DNA of 47,966 nucleotides from Candidatus Sumerlaeia bacterium (GCA_028284075.1 JANQSL010000097.1:1-47966), one strand, 5' to 3'; shown: positions 9,376 through 18,526, counted from the first letter of the stretch. Numbers and translations: made by a program. The notes: generated from the sequence alone by a model not told the origin.

Positions 9376-9924
9376 ATGACGACGGTTCTGGTTCCGATGA
9401 TCGACGGCTTCGAGGAAACGGAAGCGGTCGCGACAATCGATTTGATGAGGCGCGCCGGTTTTAAAGTGACCACCGCCGGCATCGGCAAGCGTCAGGCCAC
9501 GGGCTCGCATGATATCACGATGCAGACGGATGCGGAGTTCGGACAGATCAGGGACAGAGACTACGATGCCATCGTGCTGCCGGGAGGTCCGGGGTTCAAG
9601 CAACTGGACGGGGTTGCGGGTTTGCACGAGCGACTTCGAAAACAAGCCAAAGCGGAAAAGCTGGTGGCGGCAATTTGCGCGGCGCCGTCGATTCTGGCCA
9701 ATGCCGGATTGCTGAGGAGCAGGACGGCGGCGTGTTTTCCGTCGGTGGAAGAGGTGGTTGCCAAAGGCGGAGCAAAGCTGGTGCGCGAGCGGGCTGTTCG
9801 TGACGGAAACGTTATCACGAGCCGGGGTGCGGGAACGGCCGTGGACTTCGGTCTGGCAATTGTGGAGTACTTCGAGGGGAAAGACTCTGCGGAGAAACTG
9901 GCGGAACAGATTTGTTACCGCTGA
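9376..9924 (+). CDS. DJ-1/PfpI (YajL-like) family protein
   Basis: 182 aa. Begins MTTVLVPMIDGFEETEAVAT, the hallmark N-terminus of the DJ-1/YajL branch with the conserved Glu (FEETE). The nucleophile-elbow Cys is in AAICAAPSIL. LPGGPG and the C-terminal TSRGAGTAVDFGLAIVE are also typical. DJ-1/YajL proteins are glyoxalases or redox-sensing chaperones, and a protein deglycase activity is disputed in the literature. ATG 9376 is preferred over an upstream in-frame codon at 9319 because the family alignment begins here. The gene is 9 nt upstream of the YfhO-like gene, suggesting cotranscription, though a functional link is not obvious. Confidence 0.9.
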   Translation: MTTVLVPMIDGFEETEAVATIDLMRRAGFKVTTAGIGKRQATGSHDITMQTDAEFGQIRDRDYDAIVLPGGPGFKQLDGVAGLHERLRKQAKAEKLVAAICAAPSILANAGLLRSRTAACFPSVEEVVAKGGAKLVRERAVRDGNVITSRGAGTAVDFGLAIVEYFEGKDSAEKLAEQICYR

Positions 9925-9933
9925 CGGGCCGAA

Positions 9934-12417
9934 GTGGATCTCATCACAGATAGCGATGCTCTTAACGGAGACGAGGGTTCGCGGCGGAGTCCGCTCGTCG
10001 AACCGGTGTGCGTTGCACTGGCGGTTCTTGCTTTCTACTGGACTCATCTGGATTTCACGCGCATGCAGACAGGTGGCGATTTCGCCAACCTGTTCTGGCC
10101 GCTGAAGGAGTTTCGCCTGCGAGTGCTGGCGGAGGCGGGTGTCGTTCCTCTCTGGAATCCCTATGTGTTTATGGGATCGCCGCTGGCGGCGACAATGCAG
10201 CACGCGGTCTTTTATCCGATCGATTATCTTTTCTTTTGGAAAAGCCCGACTCTGGCGGCAATGAATCTGTACGTTCTCGCGCACAACGTGCTGGCGGGCA
10301 TCGGCATGTGGTGGTGGATGCGCAGAGGATGGGGAGTTTCGGGGCTCGGTGCGGTTTATGCGGGTGCGGTTTTTCCGTGCACGGCGTGGTTCTGGGGAGC
10401 GCAGGAACACATCAATCAGGTGGCGGCGGTGGCATGGATGCCATGGCTGTTGGGAACAGCTCTTTTGTTCGCGCGAGATGCATGTTCGTGGCGGCGATTC
10501 GTTGTGCAGTACACGGCGCTGGGAAGCCTGCAGTTTCTTGCGGGCCATCCTCAGGCCGCCTTCTACACGCACCTTGCGGGGTTCGGCATCATTGTCATGA
10601 GTGTGATTCTGCGGTGCGGTGCGGTCTGGCGAATCAAGGAACGAATCAACAGAACCGGTTTCAAAAGAAACCCTTTGCTGCTCGGTATGAAGCCAAGTCG
10701 TGTGCCGGCTTCCGTGGCACCGCGGTGTAACGGGTCGTGGGCATGTGCGGGCTATTCACTGAGTGCGTTTGCCGCCGCGGGTCTGCTCACTGGACTTGTC
10801 TGCAGCGTGCAGCTTCTTCCGGCAATGGAGCTAAGCGGTTTGTCGTACCGCCAGTTCCAGGGCACGGCGTATTCCATGACGTACAGCATGCCGCCGGATG
10901 TGCTGGTCACGGCGGTTCGACCGCACGCGTTCGGAAGTTACCTGGATGGATACTCTGACCAGAGAGCGTATAACGAGTACGGTTTTTACGCGGGCCTGTG
11001 GACGTGCGCCCTGGCGCTTCTTGGATCGTTGTATCTCCATGCGCTCAGAAAAAACGGACTGCTTCTTCTTTTTGCGGGAGTAATGCTGCTGACTCTTTTG
11101 CTCGCGATGGGAGGGAACATCAGTGTCCCGAGAATTCTGCAGGGCGAGTTCAGCGAGTTCCCTCAACCCGCTCTGGGGGCGGGCGAGGTCATGCAGGATG
11201 TTCAGGTGGCGGAAGAGAATCCGTTTCGGGGAGTGAAGGGGATTTCGCTGCACGAAATTTTCATTACTCTGGTTCCACCGGCAAAGGGTTTTCGTGTTCC
11301 CGCACGAATCGCCATTCTGACGACATTCCTTCTGGTCACTCTGGCGGGCTTCGGAGCGGATATGCTGCGGGGAATTCCGCAAGTCGTCCGGGTGCGAGTT
11401 CCCTTTGCACTTGCGTGGTTCGTTCTCCTGGTTGCCGCAGGAACTTTTGCGGATTTGTTCGTGCATTCCGGGAAGGAGAAGTTCCGTCACCCCAAGGATA
11501 CTGCGCCGTTGTTGCTGGAGTGGGAACGCGATCGAGACTTGCGCGAAGGCGCTTCGATTGACGACAGGCTGTTTCGTCTGACGACGGGCGATTTGAATCT
11601 GATTGTCGCGGAACGACAGCGCTCCGCGGAGGCGGAGTGGGAGCTCCGCCTTGGGGGCAACGGACCGTCGCAGCGCTGGTTACGATGGCAGGAGAATAAC
11701 AATGTCGTTGCGCAGCTTCCCTCGATTGAAGGCTACGAGGAAGGTCTCTCTCCCACTGTGCGAACGAAGGATTTTCTTTTCGAGTTCAATCGCAATCTGC
11801 GGGCATACAAACCGGATGAACAGTTTCTTGCTCTCATGGGTATCGGACGAATCTTTGCCGACCTGCCGGTCGACCCGGAATTGTATCCCGTGAGTGTGGA
11901 GGAGTCGCGCGGCATTCGCAGGGTCCACACTGTACCGGCTTCGAAGGGAGCGGCGTTCTGGGCAGCTCAGGCTCAGGGTGTCGACTTCGCCCGCATGGAA
12001 GGACCTTTTTATCGCGGGCTTTCACCGAACGGAACACGGCAAAACGCGGCGGTCCCGATTGCACGCGCCCGGAATTGGGAAAAGGACTGGCCGCACATCT
12101 CGACGGATGTCACTGATCCGAATGAAGTGGTTTTGAGAACAACAGGGGATGTGCCCGGCGATGCCATTCTGGCAATGGGATGGGCACCAGGCTGGACAGC
12201 GGCGGGAGAGCCGGTGGAATGGCTCGGTGCCGTGCACGCCCGTGTGCCGGCGGCAGCATTCGCAGCGTACAAGGATGGTGAAGCAGTGCTCCGGTACAAA
12301 CCTCGGAGCTATCGTCTGGGTCTGTTTCTCACGAGTATCGGATTGGCGGTGTGGTGTTGTCTGGTGACGTCAGGGCTTGCGCGGCGCGGCGTTCGTCGGT
12401 TTTCCTCCGGCGCATGA
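9934..12417 (+). CDS. YfhO-like multi-pass membrane protein (GT-C type)
   Basis: 827 aa from a GTG start. Numerous hydrophobic segments are spread over the first 500 residues, and a soluble beta-rich region of about 300 residues lies before a last membrane segment near the C-terminus. The motif block DFANLFWPLKEF ... VVPLWNPYVFMGSPLAATMQ ... VFYPIDYLFF is the YfhO/DUF6541-type pattern found in GT-C-fold membrane proteins. Firmicute YfhO glycosylates lipoteichoic acid; in a Gram-negative background the acceptor is unknown. It may transfer a sugar from a polyprenyl-phosphate donor on the periplasmic side. Its stop overlaps the start of the next gene by four bases (ATGA), so the two should be coupled. 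Confidence 0.85.
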   Translation: MDLITDSDALNGDEGSRRSPLVEPVCVALAVLAFYWTHLDFTRMQTGGDFANLFWPLKEFRLRVLAEAGVVPLWNPYVFMGSPLAATMQHAVFYPIDYLFFWKSPTLAAMNLYVLAHNVLAGIGMWWWMRRGWGVSGLGAVYAGAVFPCTAWFWGAQEHINQVAAVAWMPWLLGTALLFARDACSWRRFVVQYTALGSLQFLAGHPQAAFYTHLAGFGIIVMSVILRCGAVWRIKERINRTGFKRNPLLLGMKPSRVPASVAPRCNGSWACAGYSLSAFAAAGLLTGLVCSVQLLPAMELSGLSYRQFQGTAYSMTYSMPPDVLVTAVRPHAFGSYLDGYSDQRAYNEYGFYAGLWTCALALLGSLYLHALRKNGLLLLFAGVMLLTLLLAMGGNISVPRILQGEFSEFPQPALGAGEVMQDVQVAEENPFRGVKGISLHEIFITLVPPAKGFRVPARIAILTTFLLVTLAGFGADMLRGIPQVVRVRVPFALAWFVLLVAAGTFADLFVHSGKEKFRHPKDTAPLLLEWERDRDLREGASIDDRLFRLTTGDLNLIVAERQRSAEAEWELRLGGNGPSQRWLRWQENNNVVAQLPSIEGYEEGLSPTVRTKDFLFEFNRNLRAYKPDEQFLALMGIGRIFADLPVDPELYPVSVEESRGIRRVHTVPASKGAAFWAAQAQGVDFARMEGPFYRGLSPNGTRQNAAVPIARARNWEKDWPHISTDVTDPNEVVLRTTGDVPGDAILAMGWAPGWTAAGEPVEWLGAVHARVPAAAFAAYKDGEAVLRYKPRSYRLGLFLTSIGLAVWCCLVTSGLARRGVRRFSSGA

Positions 12418-15400
12418 GGAATCGCGCGCGACGCCACCGGCACGGGCAAATCGACCGGCGGATTCTTGCCGCGGCAGGCGCTTTTGCAGCCGGAGTGCTG
12501 GTTGTCTTTTTTCTAACGCGGGCTGACAGTGATGCGCCGGTGCCGGAGACTTCCCAGGAGTTGAATCGCACGCTGTCGCGGACGCGATCTCTTCGTGACG
12601 GTCCTCAATCGACACGAAGCAACGAAGAAGCTCCCGAGAGGCAGGTTCCTCTGTCTGCCCCGGTGAGTGGCGACATCCCGTCGGGCACAGACAGTGCCCG
12701 CTTTCTTGGACGCGTGGTCGATCAGGATGAGGTCCCCGTTGCAGGGGCCGGCATATCCTTTCACTGCAAACACGATTCGCTTTCCGACCAAAACTCGGTC
12801 TCGGGCAACGACGGCCGATATGAACTGCGAGTTGCCGATGATCTCTGTGGAGATGCCGCTCGTGCCGGCCGGGCGTTGAGTGCTTCCGCAGAGGGATTTG
12901 CGAGCAGTGCCGTTCGTGTCGTTTCCATGGAACCGGACGACGCCGGAATTTTTCGTCATGATTTTCAGCTTGTTCGCGGAGGTGCAATAACCGGACGCGT
13001 GGTTAACGAGAATGAGGAGGGTGTTGCAAACGCACGGGTCGGAGATGCGGCGATCAAGGCTCTCAATCAACGTGATGCGGAAGAGGTCTGGAGGCTGATT
13101 ACGCAAACGGCGGAGGACGGTTCTTTTCTTCTCAGCGGAGTACCCTTCGACCGGCAGTTTGTCATCCCGGTCGAGGCGGAGGGCTATATTCCCGCGTTCA
13201 CCAAAAGAGTCCGGGCCGGCGACGGTGAAGTCGAAGTTGTTCTCCGGCGTGGTGAGGCGAGTTTGTACGGCCGCACGCAAAATCACGCAGGCCTGCCGGT
13301 CGAGTCGCGCATTTTGATTCGAACGATTGAGCCGGGTTCCCTCGATGGCTTCTCAACCGAGACACTGACAGACGTCCACGGCGCTTTTGATTTTCCCGCG
13401 CTGCCCAAGGGGCGCCTCGAAGTTTTTGCCACAGCGTCTGAATCGGGAGCGACAATCAGGCAGGAATTGGAACTCGCGCTCGACGAACGGCGTGAGCTTC
13501 TCCTGACTTACCCTCCTCCCGCTGTCGTTGTCGGACAGGCACTCGATATAACCAATCAGTCGGGCGTTTCCGGGCTGCGAATCGGTCCCGCGGGGCTTGA
13601 TCCGGCAGAGGCGCAGTTCCGCGACGGTACGCTCGTCACGTCTTCGGTGGATGGCAGCTACCGGTTCGAGATTCCCGTTTCACAGGATGGACGTGCATGG
13701 ATTCGAGCCATCCCTCCGGAAGGGTGGCTGCGTGCCGATGGAAACGCACGGCTGACTCACCGTCTGGACTCTCTGCAACCGGGGGAAGAGCGTCAGTATG
13801 ATGTCCTGCTTCGCCAGGGAGCTCTTGTTACGGGCCGGGTTGTCGGTTCCGACGGAGAGGGGGTGACCAGCGCAAGCGTGCGCGCGCGTGGCAATGCGGC
13901 GGGTTCGTATGCATCCACGACAACATCGTCCGGCGGATCTTTTCGAGTTACTCTGGCTCGAGGTGCCACAGTTGAGTTTTACGCGAGATCGGAAGCGGGC
14001 GAAGGAACACTGGACTACGTTGTGCCGAAGCGAGGCACTCCGGATGAAGCTGTTATTACGCTCAAGGATTTCGGCTCCATTCATGGAACGGTCACGGCGA
14101 AGGGAGATCCCGTGTCCGAAGTTACCGTGAGTGCCGTTCCCACGGGTGTTCGCGGTGCAAACGGACGAGGAGTTTCCATGGAAACACTCGCTGATGGAAC
14201 TTACCTGCTGGAGTCGGTCAGCCCCGGGGAGGCGATCGTCAGTGTATCGGTTCCGGAAGGAATGAACTTCGCGCCACCGGAACCTGAACAGGTCACGGTC
14301 GAACCGGCGGACACGGCCGGTCCGGTGGACTTCGAACTCAGCCCCGGCGATGTTGTCGAGGGTGTCGTGCTCGCGCAATCAGGTGAGCCACTGCCAGATG
14401 CAACGATCGTGTACAAGGTTCCGGTCGCTTCCATCACGGCCACGGAAACGCGGCGAACCACGTCAGGGGACGATGGCTATTTTCTCATTGAAGGCGTTCC
14501 GCAGGGATTCAGTCTGACGAAACTGACTGTTTCGCGAGACGGCTACCATAGTGAGGAACGTTTTGAGGTGGGAGCCGAGGACAGTCCTGTCAGTATTGTG
14601 CTCTCTCCGAAGCTTGACCTGCCGCTTGTCGTTTATGCGCAGACTCCGGAAACGCCTGTCGCAAGCTATCAGTGGCGGTTGTATCGTATCCCCGAGCGAG
14701 GCGTCTCGTACAGCGGAGGCGCACGAGGGTGGCAGGAAACGCTGATTGAAGAGGGGCGCACGACAATTCCCGAGCTTGAAGTCGGCATCTATCAGGTGGA
14801 AGTTCGTGAGATGTCTTCGAAAGGCGGGCCAACAGGCCGAACCGGCGCCGCGGAGGGACGTGTTCACAAGACGGTCGCGCCGGAACCGGTGGTCATTGAT
14901 ATCGGAAGCGGTCTGCAGCTCACCGGTCGCGTGGTTTCCGATGACTCGGGCACGGGGGTGACGGGAGCACGAGTCGATGTCCTGCCACCCAAAACACGCA
15001 CATCAGGTCCTCCCCCGGAGTCCATGGCACTGAGCGCGGGACTGACCGGGGACGACGGTACGTTTGTGCTCGCGGATCTGACGCCGGCGGATTATGCGAT
15101 CGCCGCCTCGAAGGAAGGTGTCGTTCAATTTCGAGACGTGACGCTGAAGGCAACGGAACCGCACGAGCCGCTGGAGTTTCTTCTCGCTGTCACGGGCAAT
15201 GTCTCGGGCGTTGTCACCGGGCCGTCCGGCGATCGCCTGAGCAATTACTCCATTCCATGGACAAGCAGTGTGATCCTGGCGGACGGCTCGCCCGGACCAA
15301 CTGACAGCGGCACGCTTGAACCCTCCACGGGCGATCGTTTTCGTATCGAAGACCTGCCCGTGGGCCGGCATTTGCTCAAGGCCACGGAACCGGAATCGGG

Positions 15401-16343
15401 CCGTACGGCGGAGCTGACGTTTCCCGTCTATTCCGGCTTCGACAACAGTACGCTGAACGTTAACTTTTCCGAACGCATCAGGCTCAGTGGCACTGTCACC
15501 ATTAACGGCCGGCTCTGGACCGGCCAGCCTCCCATGCTGCTGACGAGCCGGGGAAACGATTACATGGAAGTCAGTGAACCGGGCCGCTTCGAGACGTCGG
15601 TCTGGCCCGGTGAGGTTTCTCTTCTGGTGAGGCGAAACGCCCGCTCGGTTCGCACGGGAGAGACGTTCTTCCTGGAGGCGGAACCGGCGGAACAGGAACG
15701 CAATTTTGAGCTGACGATGACGGACGCGGATGTTGTCGTGATCTTTCCCGAAGAAGAGCCTTATGTTGAGGGACGCATTACGCTCATCGATATTGTCGAT
15801 CCGGTGAACAACTGGAAGGTGACCGCCATGGAGGAGATTTCCACGTCACCGTCCATGTTCGCAAGGGATCTGATTCCGCGCAACTATGAGGCGGAGTACC
15901 GCTCGCTCGATGGGGAATGGGAGGGTGCCTCCGATCCCGTTCAAATTGCGCCGGGTCTTGAAAACATTATCATCATCGAAGCACAGCTTGTGGACTCGCA
16001 GTTCGTTGTCGGGTCCTGGACGCCGCAAACGGTTCCGCAGGAGTGGATGGCGCTGACCTACGATGTGACGGAAATCGTCAAGGGAGGGGGACGCTACGAA
16101 GCGATCGTGCTTCATGAGTTCGGAACCGACGGGGTCGAAATTGACGGTGGGGAGCTGATCGTCGATGGAGCCGTTGACGCGGACGCTCACTCGGGATGGA
16201 GCGGCGAGGAAAAGCGCAATCACATCTATACCTTCACGGCTTCGGGGGCGGCCCGGAGCAGTGCGCAGCTGCGTCTTCGCCTCCGCGGTGTTGGCAACCA
16301 TGACACAAGCGGCGTGATCTATCTGAGACGGGAAGTGCGCTAG
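12414..16343 (+). CDS. large membrane-anchored carboxypeptidase-regulatory-like repeat protein
   Basis: 1309 aa from the ATG at 12414, which overlaps the YfhO-like stop (ATGA); in-frame codons upstream lie inside the previous gene. A basic N-terminus is followed by a membrane anchor at about residues 16-35 (ILAAAGAFAAGVLVVFFLT) and then about ten beta-sandwich repeats of the carboxypeptidase D regulatory-like type, visible as GRVVDQDEVPVAGA, GRVVNENEEGVANA, GRVVGSDGEGVTSA, VEGVVLAQSGEPLPDA and LTGRVVSDDSGTGVTGA. No catalytic domain is present. Such proteins are usually structural or adhesive modules outside the membrane. Coupling with the YfhO-like gene suggests a cell-surface or glycosylated-surface role, which is inference. 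Confidence 0.85.
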   Translation: MRNRARRHRHGQIDRRILAAAGAFAAGVLVVFFLTRADSDAPVPETSQELNRTLSRTRSLRDGPQSTRSNEEAPERQVPLSAPVSGDIPSGTDSARFLGRVVDQDEVPVAGAGISFHCKHDSLSDQNSVSGNDGRYELRVADDLCGDAARAGRALSASAEGFASSAVRVVSMEPDDAGIFRHDFQLVRGGAITGRVVNENEEGVANARVGDAAIKALNQRDAEEVWRLITQTAEDGSFLLSGVPFDRQFVIPVEAEGYIPAFTKRVRAGDGEVEVVLRRGEASLYGRTQNHAGLPVESRILIRTIEPGSLDGFSTETLTDVHGAFDFPALPKGRLEVFATASESGATIRQELELALDERRELLLTYPPPAVVVGQALDITNQSGVSGLRIGPAGLDPAEAQFRDGTLVTSSVDGSYRFEIPVSQDGRAWIRAIPPEGWLRADGNARLTHRLDSLQPGEERQYDVLLRQGALVTGRVVGSDGEGVTSASVRARGNAAGSYASTTTSSGGSFRVTLARGATVEFYARSEAGEGTLDYVVPKRGTPDEAVITLKDFGSIHGTVTAKGDPVSEVTVSAVPTGVRGANGRGVSMETLADGTYLLESVSPGEAIVSVSVPEGMNFAPPEPEQVTVEPADTAGPVDFELSPGDVVEGVVLAQSGEPLPDATIVYKVPVASITATETRRTTSGDDGYFLIEGVPQGFSLTKLTVSRDGYHSEERFEVGAEDSPVSIVLSPKLDLPLVVYAQTPETPVASYQWRLYRIPERGVSYSGGARGWQETLIEEGRTTIPELEVGIYQVEVREMSSKGGPTGRTGAAEGRVHKTVAPEPVVIDIGSGLQLTGRVVSDDSGTGVTGARVDVLPPKTRTSGPPPESMALSAGLTGDDGTFVLADLTPADYAIAASKEGVVQFRDVTLKATEPHEPLEFLLAVTGNVSGVVTGPSGDRLSNYSIPWTSSVILADGSPGPTDSGTLEPSTGDRFRIEDLPVGRHLLKATEPESGRTAELTFPVYSGFDNSTLNVNFSERIRLSGTVTINGRLWTGQPPMLLTSRGNDYMEVSEPGRFETSVWPGEVSLLVRRNARSVRTGETFFLEAEPAEQERNFELTMTDADVVVIFPEEEPYVEGRITLIDIVDPVNNWKVTAMEEISTSPSMFARDLIPRNYEAEYRSLDGEWEGASDPVQIAPGLENIIIIEAQLVDSQFVVGSWTPQTVPQEWMALTYDVTEIVKGGGRYEAIVLHEFGTDGVEIDGGELIVDGAVDADAHSGWSGEEKRNHIYTFTASGAARSSAQLRLRLRGVGNHDTSGVIYLRREVR

Positions 16344-16492
16344 GCCGCCGTTAGAGAGTCGTCGGCGTTCGCAGTCCGCCGGAGCGGATGACGAAATTCG
16401 GTTCACTCTGGCATTGACCGGGGAATCGGAGGAGGCTTGGATTCGCCCCCTCGCAGACAGGCCGATCCGGCCAGGCCTGCGTTTCCCCGTGT

Positions 16493-16568
16493 GGGTCCAT
16501 AGCTCAGTTGGTAGAGCAGCGGACTTTTAATCCGTTGGTCCCAGGTTCGAGCCCTGGTGGGCCTACCA
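16493..16568 (+). tRNA. tRNA-Lys (anticodon TTT)
   Basis: 76 nt with encoded CCA. The acceptor GGGTCCA pairs with TGGGCCT (with G-T wobbles at 1-72 and 4-69); D-arm AGCTCAGTTGGTAGAGC; anticodon stem GCGGA/TCCGT around loop CTTTTAA (anticodon TTT); variable region TGGTC; T-arm CCAGG/CCTGG around TTCGAGC; discriminator A, then CCA. It is followed within 70 nt by a decayed integrase reading toward it, so its 3' end is a plausible old attachment site. Confidence 0.96.
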
Positions 16569-16620
16569 TCCAAGTCGGAAGATTTGCAGACTGCAAAAAA
16601 GCGTGTCCGGACAGCCAGGA

Positions 16621-16646
16621 ACCGCGAAGTTGCTAAAAGTTGCAAA
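16621..16646. repeat. 26-bp direct repeat, left copy
   Basis: Matches 18653-18678 at 24 of 26 positions (consensus ACCGCGAwGTTGC, then wAAAAGTTGCAAA). This copy overlaps the 3' end of the decayed recombinase, whose stop codon lies inside it, and sits about 52 nt downstream of tRNA-Lys. The pair brackets the ferredoxin operon and may be the two ends of a small island or the tails of two integrase remnants. Confidence 0.6.
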
Positions 16647-17013
16647 CCGGTTGGACTGATGCCTCTTCCTCCGGCACCACAATCAGTCGTTTGAAGAGCT
16701 GAATCCGCTTCCGAAGGGCGGCATCTTCTCCGGTCGTTCTCGAAGCCAACCGAGGAACATAGTGAGGTTCCGTGATCGTCTTCGATGCATGACTTATATA
16801 CTGCTTCAAAATGGCTCCGTGCACACCTTCTATCATTGAAAACGCCGGGAGGCAGTTGTGCAGATCCTTCGGCGCCCATCCACAGTCCGGGTTCCAACGG
16901 CAAATAGCTCTTCCCATGAGACGGCTGTCAGAGCAGAAATCCTCATAGGGTTCGCCCTTGTCGCCACGAACAACCACAGCACTTTCTTCCCAAGCGCCAC
17001 CCGCGGAGGCAAG
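16633..17013 (-). pseudogene. tyrosine recombinase (integrase) C-terminal remnant
   Basis: An open stretch of about 126 codons without a credible start. It reads like the C-terminal catalytic part of a phage-type integrase: WAPKDLHNCLPAF at the box II position, then KQYISHASKTITEPHYVPRL with the His and the nucleophile Tyr. The box II Arg expected in KDLR is His here, and the N-terminal two thirds are missing, so it should be inactive. It lies just downstream of tRNA-Lys and reads toward it, the usual geometry for a tRNA-targeting integrase. At its upstream end it runs, in another frame, into the Fur-like stub at 17006-17075. Confidence 0.6.
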
Positions 17014-17075
17014 TCACTGGATTCGAAAAGCTCCAGAACCGCTTTCCGGTGTCTGGTGAGCTTCGCTTTGCTCAT
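16833..17075 (-). pseudogene. Fur-like N-terminal stub running out of frame into integrase remnant
   Basis: An 80-codon frame starting at an ATG with GGAGA seven bases upstream. Only the first 25 residues look like a protein family: KLTRHRKAVLELFESSDLPP resembles the first helix of Fur/Zur regulators (compare LTKKQRQVLDAFEREGKPLT in the intact regulator at 38 kb). After about residue 24 the sequence has no Fur features (no TVYR helix, no metal-binding His/Cys) and overlaps the integrase remnant in a different frame. It stands 35 nt downstream of the ferredoxin gene on the same strand. I infer a former fur/zur gene cut by recombination. The similarity is short, so this remains tentative. Confidence 0.45.
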
Positions 17076-17110
17076 CTGAGAATCTCCAGCTTAGCAAGTT
17101 CTTCCGTGCA

Positions 17111-17473
17111 CTACTTCGCGTCGGTATCGTTGTCCGACGAATACTTAGGATCGTTCCTCTCGGCCCGGAATTGATATAGAAGTGTATTGTGGAGAATAAG
17201 TTCCTCGGCAAGATGATTAGTTACAATCTCTGCGGCACTCTCTGTGGAGACATCACGGTACCAGATCCCGTCGGGGTAAACAATGACGATGGGCCCATCC
17301 TGGCATCGGCCATTACAGCGCGTTCTTGTGGTGTGCACGACTTCATCCAGTCCCAGGCGGGCGATTTCCGCCCGTAAAGTGCTGGTGACGTCGCAGGCTC
17401 CCCGTTTTGTGCACGAGTCCCCTTCGCAGAGAAAGACATGATACCGCACTTTACTGAGATCCTTGGTTGCCAT
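17111..17473 (-). CDS. thioredoxin-fold (2Fe-2S) ferredoxin
   Basis: 120 aa. Cys at 16, 21, 27, 53 and 57; the C53-x3-C57 pair (TRCNGRCQDGPIVIVYPDG) with an N-terminal Cys pair is the pattern of thioredoxin-like Shethna/CbiW-type [2Fe-2S] ferredoxins. The C-terminal part VSTESAAEIVTNHL is also typical of the family. The last 25 residues are charged and probably disordered. It starts 3 nt after the stop of the upstream ferredoxin-domain gene, so the two form an operon under the Fur/Zur-type operator at 18527-18547. It probably carries electrons for the neighbouring enzyme-like protein; the reaction is unknown. Confidence 0.85.
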   Translation of the reverse strand: MATKDLSKVRYHVFLCEGDSCTKRGACDVTSTLRAEIARLGLDEVVHTTRTRCNGRCQDGPIVIVYPDGIWYRDVSTESAAEIVTNHLAEELILHNTLLYQFRAERNDPKYSSDNDTDAK

Positions 17474-17476
17474 CAG

Positions 17477-18442
17477 TCAGACCTCCACCAGTTCATGGAG
17501 TGAGGATGTGTAGGAGATTTCGTAGTAGACGGCTCTCCGGCCGTCGGGATACTTGAGTTCGAGGACTTCGCGATAGCCTCCGTCGGTCGGGGAAAGCCGC
17601 TTCTCCGCGCAGGTTGCGCCAGTGGAGTGGGGAACCCGATCGGGGAAGGCGATGATGCCTCCGGGCTGCACCATCATGGGATAAATGATTTCCTCGCCGC
17701 CGTCGGTATAGCCACGGCTTTCGAGTCCGCCCGTTTCGGGGTTCAGTCCCACCATCACGTAGGCGCTGTGGGTGTCTTTGAAATCCTCGCCAAGTCCATA
17801 GGTTGCGGACATCCTCAGGCCAAGGAATCGCCCCCCAGCTTCCCAGCTCCCACGCACCTCCTTGATGAACCGCATTTGCTCCGCTCCGCAGAATCCGGTC
17901 CCGATGTGATGCCCCAGGAGGAAGGCAACGGGAGCGAATTTCCCCCCATCAAAGCCGTGATCTTCCTCCTGATGAATGAGGCCAAGGGCGTTGGCTGGAT
18001 CGATCAGATGAGTCCCGGCTTTGGAAGCACGAGAGCAGTACGCAGCCATAGCTGCCACGTCTGTATCCCGCCGAAAGCCAGAGAGGCAGACGGACCGGAT
18101 GCCAACGCGAAGTGTTGCCACAGGGCCATGGTTGCAGGGCCCCTGGCAGTCAGTAAGGGTGATTGGCATGTTGCCGACGTCATCGCCAATGCGGTGGGCG
18201 GTCTCCTCGACAGGGCAGGAGGAGAAGTTTTGACAGGGCTTGCCGGCGCAAAGAAACAGATGGGCGTTGCATGCTTCGAATTCAGGGCGAATTGCTTCGA
18301 GCCTGGCTTCCAGCTCCTCACGGGTTAGGTCATGCCCTGCGCGGCGCAGTTGCCAGTGGAGCCTGTCGAGAGCGCTCTTTCCCCAGGACCCTTGGTGCCC
18401 TGCTATAAATCCAAGTAATTGTTTCTCCATGGCGCCCATCAT
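17477..18442 (-). CDS. (2Fe-2S) ferredoxin-domain protein with unrecognised C-terminal domain
   Basis: 321 aa. After a helical N-terminus (1-55), residues 60-120 form a second thioredoxin-like ferredoxin domain: C65, C70, C76 and the C99-x3-C103 pair in TDCQGPCNHGPVATLRVG. The remaining 200 residues are a domain I do not recognise, with conserved-looking GHHIGTGFCG, HSAYVMVGL and VPHSTGATC blocks that could bind a metal. MMGAMEK offers three ATGs; 18442 is used. A perfect 21-bp palindromic operator lies 85 nt upstream, so expression is probably repressed when Fe or Zn is sufficient. The next gene is a stand-alone ferredoxin of the same fold. Confidence 0.75.
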   Translation of the reverse strand: MMGAMEKQLLGFIAGHQGSWGKSALDRLHWQLRRAGHDLTREELEARLEAIRPEFEACNAHLFLCAGKPCQNFSSCPVEETAHRIGDDVGNMPITLTDCQGPCNHGPVATLRVGIRSVCLSGFRRDTDVAAMAAYCSRASKAGTHLIDPANALGLIHQEEDHGFDGGKFAPVAFLLGHHIGTGFCGAEQMRFIKEVRGSWEAGGRFLGLRMSATYGLGEDFKDTHSAYVMVGLNPETGGLESRGYTDGGEEIIYPMMVQPGGIIAFPDRVPHSTGATCAEKRLSPTDGGYREVLELKYPDGRRAVYYEISYTSSLHELVEV

Positions 18443-18526
18443 GCTCAGGTTGCCTTGTTGAAGTTGGTGGCGACGCGGAAGCGATTACCTCGCCCTACTT
18501 GGGGAAAGGGTTCGCAGCAGGTCAAG

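Noticed and set aside
9289..10572. 427-codon minus-strand frame
   Set aside because: Antisense to the DJ-1 and YfhO-like genes; no family features.
16403..16903. 166-codon minus-strand frame containing RARTWDQRIKSPLLYQLSYG
   Set aside because: This is the classic spurious protein made by translating the antisense of tRNA-Lys; the frame also overlaps the integrase remnant in another frame.
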